From Roseibium polysiphoniae (GTDB taxonomy: Bacteria; Pseudomonadota; Alphaproteobacteria; Rhizobiales; Stappiaceae), in the NCBI RefSeq assembly GCF_014842925.1, contig NZ_JACYXJ010000001.1, forward strand, positions 1 to 64,000: a stretch of DNA of 64,000 nucleotides, read 5' to 3'. Below are positions 33,738-43,017 of the stretch, one piece after another (position 1 is the first letter of the stretch; every line of letters begins with the position of its first letter). A program made the position numbers and the translations under genes. Below the pieces are notes generated by a model. It searched no databases, had not been told where the DNA came from, and saw only the letters and a program-made list of their open reading frames with translations.

Positions 33738-33965
33738 GGTGTCTTCTCCCGAATGCTGGAGCCTTGCCGCGCGAAATTGGGAATGCGCCGCCTCCTCACA
33801 GGCTCCGAATTCAAAAAGACAAGCAAATTCACGCTCAAGAGAAAAGGCTTGAGTGGGGCGAAAGTGTTCGCTTGTGCAGATTGACGAGGAAGCCGGTCGT
33901 CACAGGCCGTCGCCGCATCACTTTGGGCTAGGTCGTGCTGCATCTTCGGCTGCGCGTTTTCACGC

Positions 33966-34985
33966 TCAGGAGCGAGGCACCTGGCTGTCACCCAGATCAT
34001 CGGCGACGGCCGCGTCTCTTGAGCCTCTGGGCTCTTGCGGGTCCACGGTCGTGTCTTTTGCGGTCTGGTGCTCGATCTCCGCGTTCACTTCAGCGCCCAG
34101 CAGAACCACATAGGTGGATAGGTAGATCCACATCATCATGCCGATGACCGCGCCCAGCGAGCCATAGGTCGCCCCGTAGTTGCCGAAGTTCGACAGATAG
34201 TAGGCAAATCCGGCTGAAACACAGACGAGGCCCAGGGCACTGCCCGAGGAGCCAAGGCTGATCCAGCGCCACTTTGCAGGCTTGCGGCTCGGACCCCAGC
34301 GATAGAGGGCGCTGATGCCGATCACACTCATGATGACGACCACGAGCGGCACGAAGGTGCCAGCCAGCAAGGAATAGATGACGCCGAGGCCGAGGAACTG
34401 AAACGCCAGAGGAATGACAACCGCTGCGTTCAAGAGAATGAGGCCGAACACCATGACACTCAGCGTGAACAGCAGCGTAAGGGCCTTGAGGTGAAAGAAC
34501 CCCCGGCTTTCCTTCTCGTTGTAGGCAACATTCATGGCCTGAAAGAGCGCGCTGACGCCCTTGTTGGAACTCCAGATCGCGAGCGCGAGCGAAAAGAGAA
34601 AGGAAAGCCCGAGGCTTTTGCCCGGGCTTGAAATCAGCCTCTCCAGTTCTCTGCGAATGATGTCGAGCGCACTTGCCGGGATCAATCCATCCAGCTGGTC
34701 GATCTGTCGCGCGAGGCTGCTCGGGTCCGTCAACAGTCCGTAAAGCGAGACAAAGGCGGCGAGAGCGGGAACGATCGACAGGATGATAAAGAACGCCGAA
34801 CCAGCTGCGACGAGCCCGATTTGGTCCTTTTGCAGCTGCCCGAATACCCGTAGGCCGATGTCTATCCAGCCTCTTGCGGGGATGCCGCGGAGGCTGCTTG
34901 CATGCCGTCCACGCGTTGCATCGTCATCCAGGGAGCTGGAGACGACCTCGGGATGAAAGGCAGAGGGCTGTGATTTACCGGACAT
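33966..34985 (-). CDS. YihY/UPF0761-family inner-membrane protein
   Basis: 339 residues from MSGKSQPSAFHPEVVSSSLD with six membrane helices. Family landmarks are FFIILSIVPALAAFVSLYGL in the first helix, SSNKGVSALFQAMNVAYNEK, and GATYGSLGAVIGMMMWIYLS with LLGAEVNAEIEHQ. The role of the family (formerly annotated RNase BN or BrkB) is unresolved; lipid transport has been proposed. The ExoD gene is 16 bp upstream in the same direction, so the two share a transcript. Confidence 0.85.
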   Translation of the reverse strand: MSGKSQPSAFHPEVVSSSLDDDATRGRHASSLRGIPARGWIDIGLRVFGQLQKDQIGLVAAGSAFFIILSIVPALAAFVSLYGLLTDPSSLARQIDQLDGLIPASALDIIRRELERLISSPGKSLGLSFLFSLALAIWSSNKGVSALFQAMNVAYNEKESRGFFHLKALTLLFTLSVMVFGLILLNAAVVIPLAFQFLGLGVIYSLLAGTFVPLVVVIMSVIGISALYRWGPSRKPAKWRWISLGSSGSALGLVCVSAGFAYYLSNFGNYGATYGSLGAVIGMMMWIYLSTYVVLLGAEVNAEIEHQTAKDTTVDPQEPRGSRDAAVADDLGDSQVPRS

Positions 34986-35001
34986 ACAGGGCAACCCTTG
35001 A

Positions 35002-35583
35002 TCAGGAAAGTAAAAGCAGGAAATAGACCGCTGCACCGGTTGCAAGCAAGCCGGCAAGTGTCACGAGGCCGTCGCGCGTGAGAAGCCCCAGCGACAGCAG
35101 GGCAATGGCACCGCCTGGAAGAGCGGCGGCGGTCGGGATCAGGGTTGCGGGAAAAACCGCGAGCGCGAGCATAATGCAGAGGAAGGCGACAACCCGCGGC
35201 ATCGGCGGTCTGGCCAGGATGGAAAGATGATTGCCGAGGAAACGGTCGACCTGCCGCGCGTAGGGGCGGATCCGGTCGAGCATGGACAGCAGCTTGTCCT
35301 TTGGAACCGAGCGCTGTCTGATGAAACGTGGCAGCCAGATCCGGCTTGACCCGATCAGGATCTGGGCGGAGACGAGGATGATGAGGGTTGCAAGAACGAC
35401 CGGAACGCCTGGGATTGCGCCGACCGGCGATATCATCACGACAGCGGGCAGGAACAGCAGTGGCCCGGCCGCACGACTTCCAGACGCGTTGAGAATGGCA
35501 TTCACATCGGCGCCGTTGGAGCTCACTTCATCTTCCAGTGACTCCAGCACTCCGGTCACCGAGCTGTTTGATCTCTCTGACAT
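35002..35583 (-). CDS. exoD: ExoD-family membrane protein
   Basis: 193 residues with three to four membrane segments. The ExoD pattern is present: FLPAVVMISPVGAIPGVPVV, SSRIWLPRFIRQRSVPKDKL and FLGNHLSILARPPMPRVVAF, then the C-terminal LPGGAIALLSLGLLTRDGLV. In rhizobia ExoD affects exopolysaccharide output and alkaline tolerance. Location is the inner membrane. It precedes the YihY gene with a 16-bp gap. Confidence 0.85.
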   Translation of the reverse strand: MSERSNSSVTGVLESLEDEVSSNGADVNAILNASGSRAAGPLLFLPAVVMISPVGAIPGVPVVLATLIILVSAQILIGSSRIWLPRFIRQRSVPKDKLLSMLDRIRPYARQVDRFLGNHLSILARPPMPRVVAFLCIMLALAVFPATLIPTAAALPGGAIALLSLGLLTRDGLVTLAGLLATGAAVYFLLLLS

Positions 35584-35651
35584 GCGACTGTTCCCTGCGC
35601 GATCGATCAGGCGTCAACCGTCCATCCTCGTTAAACGTGCCAAGACGCTGC

Positions 35652-35912
35652 TCAATGAGAACGAAGCGCCTCGATCAACTCGTCCTTCGCCATGGAAGAG
35701 CGTCCGTCGATGCCAATGTCCTGAGCCCGTTCGTAGAGCTCGTCCTTTGTCCACTCTTCATAGGGGGAAGACGTGCCGCCATTCTTGGACGGTGTTCCGC
35801 CGCCGGCTTTTGCGTTGGAAATGCGCGCCGCCTTTTCCTTGCTCATGCCGTCATCCCGAAGGTCTTCATAAAGCGCATCGTCCTTGATCGACGGGCCATG
35901 TGACTTGGTCAT
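35652..35912 (-). CDS. small Rho-N/SAP-like domain protein
   Basis: 86 residues. The N-terminus MTKSHGPSIKDDALYEDLRD and MSKEKAARISNAKA form a hydrophilic helical part, then a Gly/Ser linker and a C-terminal EEWTKDELYERAQDIGIDGR, SSMAKDELIEALRSH unit resembling the Rho termination factor N-terminal or SAP fold. Such short proteins are thought to bind DNA or act in stress. It is separated from ExoD by 69 bp and is divergent from nasT. Confidence 0.75.
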   Translation of the reverse strand: MTKSHGPSIKDDALYEDLRDDGMSKEKAARISNAKAGGGTPSKNGGTSSPYEEWTKDELYERAQDIGIDGRSSMAKDELIEALRSH

Positions 35913-36045
35913 GGATTGCTCTCCTCTTCACGCGTTCCTTTTCTCAAACGGTCCAAGGGTGCCGAAGTTCCCAAGAAGCGGGATGAAAGCAATTCCAAGG
36001 CTCATGATGCGTTGCACAATTATTTCGCATGCGCATAATGGCGCC

Positions 36046-36633
36046 ATGACGCCATCGCTTTCCATACTGGTCATCGACGACAACAAGATCCGGGCCTCCA
36101 TCATCGAGCAGGGGCTCCGTGATGCCGGCCATGAAAAGGTGATTGTTGTCGATCAGATGGATGGTCTTTTGCGCAAGATCACCACCATCGAGCCGGATGT
36201 GATCGTGATCGATCTGGAGAACCCGAACCGGGATCAGCTGGAGCACATCTTTCAGGTCACCCGTGCGGTTCAGCGCCCAATTGCCATGTTTGTCGACAAG
36301 TCCGAAAGCGGCTCGATCGAGGCAGCCGTTGATGCAGGCGTGTCTGCCTATGTGGTTGACGGCCTGAAAAAGGAGCGGGTCAAGCCGATTCTGGACATGG
36401 CGATCAGCCGCTTTCGCGCCTACTCGCGCCTGAACCGGGAGCTGGAAGAAGCGCGCACCGAACTGGCCGAGCGCAAGACCATCGACCGTGCCAAGGGCAT
36501 CATCATGAAGTCCAAGGGCATCTCTGAGGATGAGGCCTATCGCCTGCTGCGCAAGACGGCAATGAACCAGAGCCGGAAGATCATCGAGGTGGCGCAGGGG
36601 CTCGTCATCGCCAGCGGCCTTTTGGAGGATTAG
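36046..36633 (+). CDS. nasT: nitrate-responsive ANTAR antiterminator
   Basis: 195 residues from MTPSLSILVIDDNKIRASII. The receiver-like domain (1-120) keeps Asp residues DD at 11-12 and D56 (VIVIDLENPNRD). A coiled linker (about 128-142) leads to the ANTAR domain (about 143-192): ERKTIDRAKGIIMKSKGISE, then DEAYRLLRKTAMNQSRKI. NasT binds paired hexaloop hairpins in nas leaders and prevents termination. Just such a leader lies downstream at 38026-38140. NasS, encoded next, is its expected inhibitor. Confidence 0.92.
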   Translation: MTPSLSILVIDDNKIRASIIEQGLRDAGHEKVIVVDQMDGLLRKITTIEPDVIVIDLENPNRDQLEHIFQVTRAVQRPIAMFVDKSESGSIEAAVDAGVSAYVVDGLKKERVKPILDMAISRFRAYSRLNRELEEARTELAERKTIDRAKGIIMKSKGISEDEAYRLLRKTAMNQSRKIIEVAQGLVIASGLLED

Positions 36634-36686
36634 GCGATGGACATGCTCTCCTTCTTCTTGTCAGACACTTCGAACAGGACAGACCC

Positions 36687-37856
36687 ATGAGTACGCGGTC
36701 CAGCGACACCGTTATTGCCGGGTACATCCCGCTTCTCGACAGCGCCCTGCTGGTGGCAGCAGCTCGCCTCGGATTTGCCGAGGAAGAGGGGATCGACCTG
36801 CAGCTGGTGCGTGAGACTTCCTGGGCCAACATCCGGGACCGCATTTCGGTCGGCCATTTCGACGTTGTGCATATGCTCGGCCCCATGCCGATCGCCGCAT
36901 CGCTCAACATCACCAGTCTTGCCGTGCCCATGCGCGTTCCCATGGCCCTTGGCCTGGGGGGCAATGCGATTACGGTGTCCTGCGCAATCTGGGACCAGAT
37001 GTCTGCGGCAGATGCGGGAGAGGAGGGCGATCCCGCCTCGACCGGCGCTGCGCTGGCCCAGGTGATTGCTGAGCGCAAGACCGCGGGTGGCGATCCCTTG
37101 CGCTTCGGCGTTGTGCATCCTTTTTCAGGTCATGCCTATGAGCTGCGCTACTGGCTCGCCGCTGCGGGCATCGACCCGGATGCAGATGTGGAGATCACCG
37201 TTCTGCCGCCTCCGCTGATGCCTGACGCCCTGGCCGTTGGCCAGATCGATGGCTATTGCGTCGGCGAACCCTGGAACACCGCAGCTGTTCACGCGGGCAC
37301 CGGGAGAATTGCGACGTTCAAGGAAGCCATATGGCCGGCGAGCCCCGAAAAGGTGCTGGGCGTGACCGAAAGTTGGGCCGAGCGCAATCCAGATCGCCTG
37401 GACCGCCTCGTGAGATCCCTGGTCCGATCTGCTGAATGGTGCGGTAACAAGGAAAACGCGCCGCAACTCGCAGCTTTGCTGGCATCCGCCGAGTTCCTTG
37501 ATTGTCCCGCAAACCTCTGCTTGCCAGCGCTGACCGATCAGATGCGGTTGAGCAAGGCGGGTCCCGCTCTGGACATCCCCTTCATGACTTTCTCGGGTCC
37601 GCTCGCCCATTGCCCGCGCCTGGAGCATGGTCTGTGGTTTTATTCCCAGATGGTGCGTTGGGGGCAGGCAGGCTTTAACGCAGCGGACCTTGATATCGTC
37701 AGGGACACCTTCTCCAGCGCGATCTACCGCAGAGCCTGCGGCGTGGGAGAGCAGTCTGCCCTCAGGCAGCCTCAGCCGGCCCGTTTCTTCGATCAGACAC
37801 CCTTCGATCCCGACGCGATTGAGGCCTATGTCGAGGCCTTTGACCTCAAGGTTTGA
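36687..37856 (+). CDS. nasS: nitrate sensor NasS
   Basis: 389 residues of the NrtA-like family, but without a signal peptide (MSTRSSDTVIAGYIPLLDSA), as expected for the cytoplasmic sensor. Landmarks: [76 protein letters not shown] and SRMVRWGQAG-like SQMVRWGQAGFN. Without nitrate NasS holds NasT inactive; nitrate or nitrite frees NasT. Most known loci have nasS before nasT; here nasT is first, with a 53-bp gap. Confidence 0.92.
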   Translation: MSTRSSDTVIAGYIPLLDSALLVAAARLGFAEEEGIDLQLVRETSWANIRDRISVGHFDVVHMLGPMPIAASLNITSLAVPMRVPMALGLGGNAITVSCAIWDQMSAADAGEEGDPASTGAALAQVIAERKTAGGDPLRFGVVHPFSGHAYELRYWLAAAGIDPDADVEITVLPPPLMPDALAVGQIDGYCVGEPWNTAAVHAGTGRIATFKEAIWPASPEKVLGVTESWAERNPDRLDRLVRSLVRSAEWCGNKENAPQLAALLASAEFLDCPANLCLPALTDQMRLSKAGPALDIPFMTFSGPLAHCPRLEHGLWFYSQMVRWGQAGFNAADLDIVRDTFSSAIYRRACGVGEQSALRQPQPARFFDQTPFDPDAIEAYVEAFDLKV

Positions 37857-38002
37857 GCAGACACCAATATGCTGCAGGTGCGTAAAAAATAGACGGGTGC
37901 TGAAGAAATGGGCCCGAAAATGATGCGCCGCCAAAATAAGAAGCTACGTCGAGATCCGGTTAAGGTCTTGATAAGAAGTGTAAAACGGCGAAATGAGGAA
38001 TT

Positions 38003-38018
38003 TGGCACGGACCCTGCA
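38003..38018 (+). promoter_or_regulatory. sigma54-type promoter of the nitrate operon
   Basis: TGGCAC, five bases, CTGCA matches the -24/-12 consensus TGGCAC-N5-TTGCW with one mismatch and exact GG-to-GC spacing. The start site would be near 38028, at the very edge of the first leader hairpin. This implies control by nitrogen status through an NtrC-type activator. Confidence 0.7.
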
Positions 38019-38025
38019 TAGTAGT

Positions 38026-38073
38026 CTGCAGAGCCAACGAAGGCCTTCCAGAGATAACGCCCGAAGCAGGGCG
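38026..38073 (+). ncRNA. NasT/ANTAR-type two-hairpin leader RNA
   Basis: P1: CTGCAGAGCC, loop AACGAA, GGCCTTCCAG (38026-38051), an eight-pair stem with two mismatches. P2: CGCCC, loop GAAGCA, GGGCG (38058-38073). Six nt separate them. ANTAR targets are two adjacent hexaloops with A at position 1 and G at 4. P1 fits both; P2 has G at position 4 but G at position 1. A terminator starts 8 nt later, the expected order. Confidence 0.7.
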
Positions 38074-38080
38074 GAACGGC

Positions 38081-38144
38081 AAAGCCGCCGATGTGATCAA
38101 ACCATGCTCCTCCCGCATGTGATGATCCATCGGCGGCTTTTTTT
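38081..38144 (+). terminator. regulated intrinsic terminator before nrtA
   Basis: AAAGCCGCCGATG (38081-38093) pairs perfectly with CATCGGCGGCTTT (38128-38140), followed by TTTTATTT. It lies about 60 nt before nrtA. GGCGG of P2's right arm (38070-38074) can also pair with CCGCC (38085-38089), which offers an alternative structure that would break the terminator. Confidence 0.88.
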
Positions 38145-38206
38145 ATTTCTACCCCGTGCCGGGTGAAACAGGCCGGGAACTTGCCAGAATGAGGGATCAG
38201 CAAGTG

Positions 38207-39613
38207 ATGAAAAAAACAGACACGCTCACCATTGGCCGCAAGCTTTTGCTTGGCACAATGTTCGCCGCTGGACTGACGGCAACATTAATGCCGGCTCAGG
38301 CCGAAATGCTTGATGTCGAGAAGGACGAATTGAAGTTCGGCTTCATCAAGCTCACCGACATGGCGCCGCTCGCCATCGCCTACGAGAAGGGCTACTTCGA
38401 GGACGAAGGTCTTTTTGTTACCATCGAGCCTCAGGCGAACTGGAAGGTTCTTCTGGACCGGGTCATCACCGGTGAACTGGACGGAGCGCACATGCTGGCG
38501 GGCCAGCCGATCGCGGCCACCATCGGCTTCGGCACCAAGGCTCATATCGTGACGCCATTCTCCATGGACCTGAACGGCAACGGCATCACCGTTTCCAACG
38601 AAATCTGGGAAATGATGAAGCCGCACCTGGAAATGGAGGACGACGGCAAGCCGGTGCATCCGATCAAGGCCAGCGCCCTGAAGCCGGTGGTGGAGCAGTT
38701 CAAGGATGAAGGCAAGCCCTTCAACATGGGCATGGTTTTCCCGGTCTCCACTCATAACTACGAGCTTCGCTACTGGCTGGCTTCCGGCGACATTCATCCT
38801 GGCTACTACTCAAAGACCGATATCTCCGGCCAGATCCAGGGCGACGCGCTCCTGAGCGTAACGCCGCCGCCGCAGATGCCGGCCACTCTGGAAGCTGGCA
38901 CGATTTATGGCTACTGCGTGGGTGAGCCGTGGAACCAGGCGGCTGTCTTCAAGGGTATCGGCGTTCCGGTCATCACCGATTATGAGATCTGGAAGAACAA
39001 CCCGGAGAAGGTCTTTGGCCTGACCAGGGAGTTCACCGAGGAGTACCCAAACACAACGCTGGCTCTGACCAAGGCTTTAATCCGGGCAGCAAAGTGGCTC
39101 GACGAGAACGACAACGCGAACCGTATGGAAGCGGTTGAGATCCTGTCGCGCTCTGAATATGTCGGTGCAGACGCTGAAGTCATCGCCAACTCCATGACTG
39201 GCACCTTCGAATACGAGAAGGGTGACAAGCGCGACGTTCCGGACTTCAACGTCTTCTATCGCTACTTCGCGACCTACCCCTACTACTCGGATGCGGTCTG
39301 GTACCTGACCCAGATGCGTCGTTGGGGTCAGATCACCGAGCACAAGCCGGACAGCTGGTACGACGAAGTCGCAAAGTCCGTCTATCGCCCGGACATCTAC
39401 CTGCAGGCTGCAAAAATGCTGGTCGAAGAAGGTCATGTGGCTGAAGCCGACTTCCCTTGGGAAACCGACGGCTACCGTGAGCCGACACCAGCTGCCGACA
39501 TCATCGACGGCATCGCCTACGACGGCCGCACGCCCAATGCCTACATCGACAGCCTTCCGATCGGCCTGAAAGGCAAGCAGATCGTGGACGGCAGCGAAGT
39601 CGTCGGCGGCTGA
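38207..39613 (+). CDS. nrtA: nitrate ABC transporter substrate-binding protein
   Basis: 468 residues with a signal region ([20 protein letters not shown], ends near PAQAE). The NrtA fold is clear: [80 protein letters not shown] and [18 protein letters not shown]. It binds nitrate (possibly nitrite) in the periplasm for NrtBC. An earlier start at 38189 (MRDQQV) is possible. Its cytoplasmic homologue NasS is encoded upstream. Confidence 0.9.
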   Translation: MKKTDTLTIGRKLLLGTMFAAGLTATLMPAQAEMLDVEKDELKFGFIKLTDMAPLAIAYEKGYFEDEGLFVTIEPQANWKVLLDRVITGELDGAHMLAGQPIAATIGFGTKAHIVTPFSMDLNGNGITVSNEIWEMMKPHLEMEDDGKPVHPIKASALKPVVEQFKDEGKPFNMGMVFPVSTHNYELRYWLASGDIHPGYYSKTDISGQIQGDALLSVTPPPQMPATLEAGTIYGYCVGEPWNQAAVFKGIGVPVITDYEIWKNNPEKVFGLTREFTEEYPNTTLALTKALIRAAKWLDENDNANRMEAVEILSRSEYVGADAEVIANSMTGTFEYEKGDKRDVPDFNVFYRYFATYPYYSDAVWYLTQMRRWGQITEHKPDSWYDEVAKSVYRPDIYLQAAKMLVEEGHVAEADFPWETDGYREPTPAADIIDGIAYDGRTPNAYIDSLPIGLKGKQIVDGSEVVGG

Positions 39614-39631
39614 TCGCGCTCAATAAAACAA

Positions 39632-39657
39632 GGTGGCGGGCATTTCCGCCCGCCACC
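39632..39657 (+). other. perfect hairpin between nrtA and nrtB
   Basis: GGTGGCGGGC, ATTTCC loop, GCCCGCCACC forms a 10-bp perfect stem 18 nt after the nrtA stop. TGAAAAAC follows, so it is not a T-tract terminator; it more likely stabilises the nrtA message. Confidence 0.7.
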
Positions 39658-39705
39658 TGAAAAACAAGAACACGACAAAAAGTTTCCAGACAAAGGACCA
39701 TGTCC

Positions 39706-40788
39706 ATGGCCAATGCCGACATTTCAGCAGGTTCTGATGTTGCCCGCGCCGCGCGCCGGGAGCGTCTTTTTACGAAGATCAACAAGGCATCGAGCTGGCT
39801 GGATGCATTGGGCTTCTCCTGGCTGGTGCCTCTGCTCAAGATCGCAGCAGGCGACAGCGTCAAAGAACAGATGGGCGAGCTGAAGCGCGTTCTGGTGATC
39901 CCGCTGCTCGGGATTGCGACCTTTCTGGTTCTGTGGGGTGTTCTAGCACCTCAGGTTCAGACGTCTCTTGGGGCGGTTCCCGGACCTGCCCAGGTCTGGA
40001 CGCAAACGGTCAACCTTTGGGAAGATCACGTTCGTGAGCGCGAGAAGGCCGATGCCTTTTATGAGCGCCAGGACGTCCGTAACGCCAAGCTTGTTGCCGC
40101 AGGAAAGTCCGACAAGGTCAAGCACCGGACCTACACCGGCAAGCCGACCTACATTGACCAGATCGGCACATCCCTCATCACGGTTGGTCTTGGATTCCTG
40201 ATCGCTACCGCGATCGCAGTGCCGCTCGGCATCGCCTCAGGTCTGTCGCGCAGTTTCAACGGCGCCATCAATCCGCTCATTCAGATTTTCAAGCCGGTCT
40301 CCCCGCTTGCGTGGCTTCCCATCGTCACCATGATCATCTCTGCGACGTATGTTAACCCCTGGGACTGGCTGACCAAGTCGCTTCTGATCTCAGCCGTGAC
40401 GGTCACCCTGTGTTCCATGTGGCCGACCCTGATCAACACTGCGCTTGGCGTGGCATCCGTCGACAAGGATCTCATGAATGTCGGCCGCGTGCTTCAGCTG
40501 CCGACCTGGAAGACCATCACCAAGCTGGTGCTGCCGTCCTCGCTTCCCCTGATCTTCACTGGTCTTCGCCTCTCACTGGGTGTGGGCTGGATGGTTCTGA
40601 TTGCCGCTGAAATGCTGGCGCAGAACCCGGGTCTTGGAAAATTCGTCTGGGATGAATTCCAGAACGGTTCTTCCCAGTCGCTCGCAAAGATCATGGTCGC
40701 CGTCTTCACCATCGGTATCATCGGCTTCATGCTCGATCGCTTGATGTATGCATTGCAGCGCGCCTTCACTTTCTCGGCGAACCGGTAA
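39706..40788 (+). CDS. nrtB: nitrate ABC transporter permease
   Basis: 360 residues from MANADISAGSDVARAARRER. ATG 39706 is preferred over ATG 39700 because AAAGGA lies 8 nt upstream. The protein has about six membrane helices after a 60-residue cytoplasmic N-terminus. The EAA-like loop NVGRVLQLPTWKTITKLVLP and the permease motifs IATAIAVPLGIASGLSRSFN and GVGWMVLIAAEMLAQ are typical of the NrtB/SsuC group. A charged insert (about 100-150, REKADAFYERQDVRNAKLVA) is typical of this branch. Confidence 0.9.
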   Translation: MANADISAGSDVARAARRERLFTKINKASSWLDALGFSWLVPLLKIAAGDSVKEQMGELKRVLVIPLLGIATFLVLWGVLAPQVQTSLGAVPGPAQVWTQTVNLWEDHVREREKADAFYERQDVRNAKLVAAGKSDKVKHRTYTGKPTYIDQIGTSLITVGLGFLIATAIAVPLGIASGLSRSFNGAINPLIQIFKPVSPLAWLPIVTMIISATYVNPWDWLTKSLLISAVTVTLCSMWPTLINTALGVASVDKDLMNVGRVLQLPTWKTITKLVLPSSLPLIFTGLRLSLGVGWMVLIAAEMLAQNPGLGKFVWDEFQNGSSQSLAKIMVAVFTIGIIGFMLDRLMYALQRAFTFSANR

Positions 40789-40797
40789 GGAGCGACC

Positions 40798-42567
40798 ATG
40801 TCATTCCTCGAGATCTCAGGCGTATCAAAGTCCTACGGCGAAGGTGCCCATCGCACTGACGTATTGGACAGCATCAATCTGAAAGTGGACGAGGGCGAGT
40901 TCATCGCCATCGTCGGTTTCTCCGGCACGGGCAAGACCACCTTGATTTCGCTTCTGGCGGGTCTGATCGAGCCGGATACGGGCGGTATTGTCTTCAAGGG
41001 TCGCGAGATCGATGGACCGAGCCCGGAGCGGGGCGTTGTCTTTCAGTCCTATTCCCTGATGCCCTGGCTGACGGTAGCGGGAAACGTCGCTCTTGCTGTC
41101 GACAGCGTGTTCAAGAAAGAGCCATCCGCAGAGCGCGGCGCGATCGTCGACAAATACATCAAGATGGTTGGACTTGAGCACGCACGTGATCGCATGCCGG
41201 CTGAATTGTCTGGCGGAATGCGCCAGCGTGTTGCCGTTGCCCGTGCACTGGCCATGCAGCCGGAGCTTCTGCTGCTGGATGAGCCGCTTTCAGCGCTTGA
41301 CGCCCTGACCCGCGCCAAACTGCAGGATGAATTCGCGGCGATCTGTGAAGAAGAAAAAAAGACGATCATTCTCATCACCAACGATGTGGATGAAGCTATC
41401 CTTCTTGCGGACCGGATCATTCCCCTGAAGCCTGGCGCAAAGGCAACGCTGGGACCGGAATTCAACGTGCCTTTCAAGCGCCCGCGCGACCGTGCGGAAA
41501 TGAACTCGGACGATGATTTCATCCACCTGCGTGCATCCATCACCGAATATCTGATGGAAGCAGGGGCCGAGCGCGGCTCGGAGAACGAACGCGAGATTTC
41601 CCTGCCCAACATCGTGCCGATCACACAGCGGCCGGGCAAGGATACAAAGGCGGACAAACTGCCTGACGCCTATCAACGGGCTGCACAGACCCAGGTGGAA
41701 GACCGCTACCTCGAGTTTAGCCAGCTGAAGAAGGTTTATCCGACGCCCAAGGGCCCGCTGACCGTGGTCGACGGCTTCGACTTCAAGATGAAGAAGGGTG
41801 AGTTCATCACTCTGATCGGCCACTCGGGCTGCGGCAAGTCCACGGTCCTGTCGATGGTCGCGGGGCTCAACCCGATCACTGAGGGCGCGATTGTCCTGGA
41901 CGGAACCCACGTCACCAAGGCGGGCCCTGACAGGGCGGTGGTGTTTCAGGCGCCAAGCCTTATGCCCTGGCTGACCGCCTATGAGAATGTCGAGCTCGGT
42001 GTCGACAAGGTCTATCCGGATGCCACCAAGGCGGAAAAGACCGACATCATCGAATACTACCTGTCCAAGGTCGGTCTCGGGGATTCCATGCAAAAGGCGG
42101 CTGCCGACATGTCGAACGGCATGAAGCAGCGCGTCGGCATCGCACGCGCCTTTGCCCTGTCTCCGAAGCTGCTTCTTCTCGATGAGCCATTCGGGATGCT
42201 CGACAGTCTGACCCGCTGGGAATTGCAGGACGTCCTGATGGACGTGTGGAAGCGCACCCAGGTGACTGCGGTCTGCGTCACCCATGACGTCGATGAGGCG
42301 ATCTTGCTCGCCGACCGGGTCGTGATGATGTCGAACGGTCCCAACGCCCGGATCGGGAACATCATGGAGGTGGATCTTCCACGTCCACGTTCACGCAAGG
42401 AACTGCTCGCTCACCCCGATTACTACGCCTACCGCGAGGAGCTTCTGGACTTCCTGGAAGCCTATGAGGGCGGCGCGGATCCGAGCGAGGAACAGCTTCA
42501 ATCCATTCAGCAAAAACGCGCCAGCCGGCTCGCCCGTCAAAAGGCAGCCATTGAGGCGGCCGAGTAG
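40798..42567 (+). CDS. nrtC: nitrate ABC transporter, two ATPase domains fused
   Basis: 589 residues with two complete nucleotide-binding domains. Domain 1 (about 1-230): Walker [10 protein letters not shown], signature LSGGMRQRV, Walker [12 protein letters not shown], and H-loop ITNDVDEAI with Asn in place of the usual His. Domain 2 (about 300-560): Walker [10 protein letters not shown], signature MSNGMKQRV, Walker [12 protein letters not shown] and H-loop VTHDVDEAI with His. This is the NrtC-NrtD pair in one chain, lacking the NrtA-like regulatory tail of cyanobacterial NrtC. The Asn and the SNG signature mark an asymmetric ATPase. The Glu-rich tail is helical. Confidence 0.88.
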   Translation: MSFLEISGVSKSYGEGAHRTDVLDSINLKVDEGEFIAIVGFSGTGKTTLISLLAGLIEPDTGGIVFKGREIDGPSPERGVVFQSYSLMPWLTVAGNVALAVDSVFKKEPSAERGAIVDKYIKMVGLEHARDRMPAELSGGMRQRVAVARALAMQPELLLLDEPLSALDALTRAKLQDEFAAICEEEKKTIILITNDVDEAILLADRIIPLKPGAKATLGPEFNVPFKRPRDRAEMNSDDDFIHLRASITEYLMEAGAERGSENEREISLPNIVPITQRPGKDTKADKLPDAYQRAAQTQVEDRYLEFSQLKKVYPTPKGPLTVVDGFDFKMKKGEFITLIGHSGCGKSTVLSMVAGLNPITEGAIVLDGTHVTKAGPDRAVVFQAPSLMPWLTAYENVELGVDKVYPDATKAEKTDIIEYYLSKVGLGDSMQKAAADMSNGMKQRVGIARAFALSPKLLLLDEPFGMLDSLTRWELQDVLMDVWKRTQVTAVCVTHDVDEAILLADRVVMMSNGPNARIGNIMEVDLPRPRSRKELLAHPDYYAYREELLDFLEAYEGGADPSEEQLQSIQQKRASRLARQKAAIEAAE

Positions 42568-42583
42568 CCAAAGGAAGCATGCC

Positions 42584-43012
42584 ATGACGCCAGACCAAAT
42601 CCAGCTCGTGCAAACATCCTTCGCCAAAGTTGTTCCCATTGCGGATGAGGCTGCCGCCATTTTCTACGGCCGCCTGTTCGAGATTGCTCCCGAAGTCACG
42701 CCGCTCTTCAAATCCGATTTGAGCGAGCAGGGGCGCAAGCTGATGACGACCCTCGGGGTGGTGGTCAATGGCCTGACCAACCTCGAGGCCGTCCTTCCTG
42801 TAGCCAAGGCGCTTGCCGTCAAGCACGTGGATTACGGAGTGAAGGCCGGACACTACGCGCCTGTTGGAGAAGCCTTGATCTGGACGCTGGAAAAGGGCCT
42901 TGGCGATGCTTTCACCGAAGAAACAAAGACAGCGTGGGTCGAGGCTTACACAGCGCTTTCCGGCGTGATGATCGAGGCTGCCTACACCGGCAGCACCGAA
43001 GCAGCAGAGTGA
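42584..43012 (+). CDS. single-domain globin
   Basis: 142 residues from MTPDQIQLVQTSFAKVVPIA. The flavohaemoglobin-type globin pattern is complete: AAIFYGRLFEIAPEVTPLFK (helix B-C), KHVDYGVKAGHYAPVGEALI with the proximal F8 His, and a C-terminal ETKTAWVEAYTALSGVMIEA helix. No FAD domain follows. It stands between the transporter and nirB, starting 16 nt after nrtC. In Bradyrhizobium a single-domain globin in a nitrate operon detoxifies NO; the same role is inferred here. Confidence 0.88.
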   Translation: MTPDQIQLVQTSFAKVVPIADEAAAIFYGRLFEIAPEVTPLFKSDLSEQGRKLMTTLGVVVNGLTNLEAVLPVAKALAVKHVDYGVKAGHYAPVGEALIWTLEKGLGDAFTEETKTAWVEAYTALSGVMIEAAYTGSTEAAE

Positions 43013-43017
43013 TCAAA

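Larger units (their letters stand above)
37857..38206 (+). other. 350-bp control region of the nitrate operon
   Basis: It contains, in order, an AT-rich upstream part, a sigma54-like promoter (38003-38018), two stem-loops with six-base loops (38026-38073) and a strong intrinsic terminator (38081-38144) before nrtA. Nothing coding was seen. Partial half-sites TGCAGGTGCG near 37872 could belong to an NtrC enhancer but are not convincing. Confidence 0.7.

Noticed and set aside
38014..38031. CTGCA-N8-TGCAG hairpin as the first ANTAR stem
   Set aside because: Its left arm is the -12 promoter element, so it would not be transcribed, and its loop has eight bases. The AACGAA-loop stem at 38026-38051 fits better.
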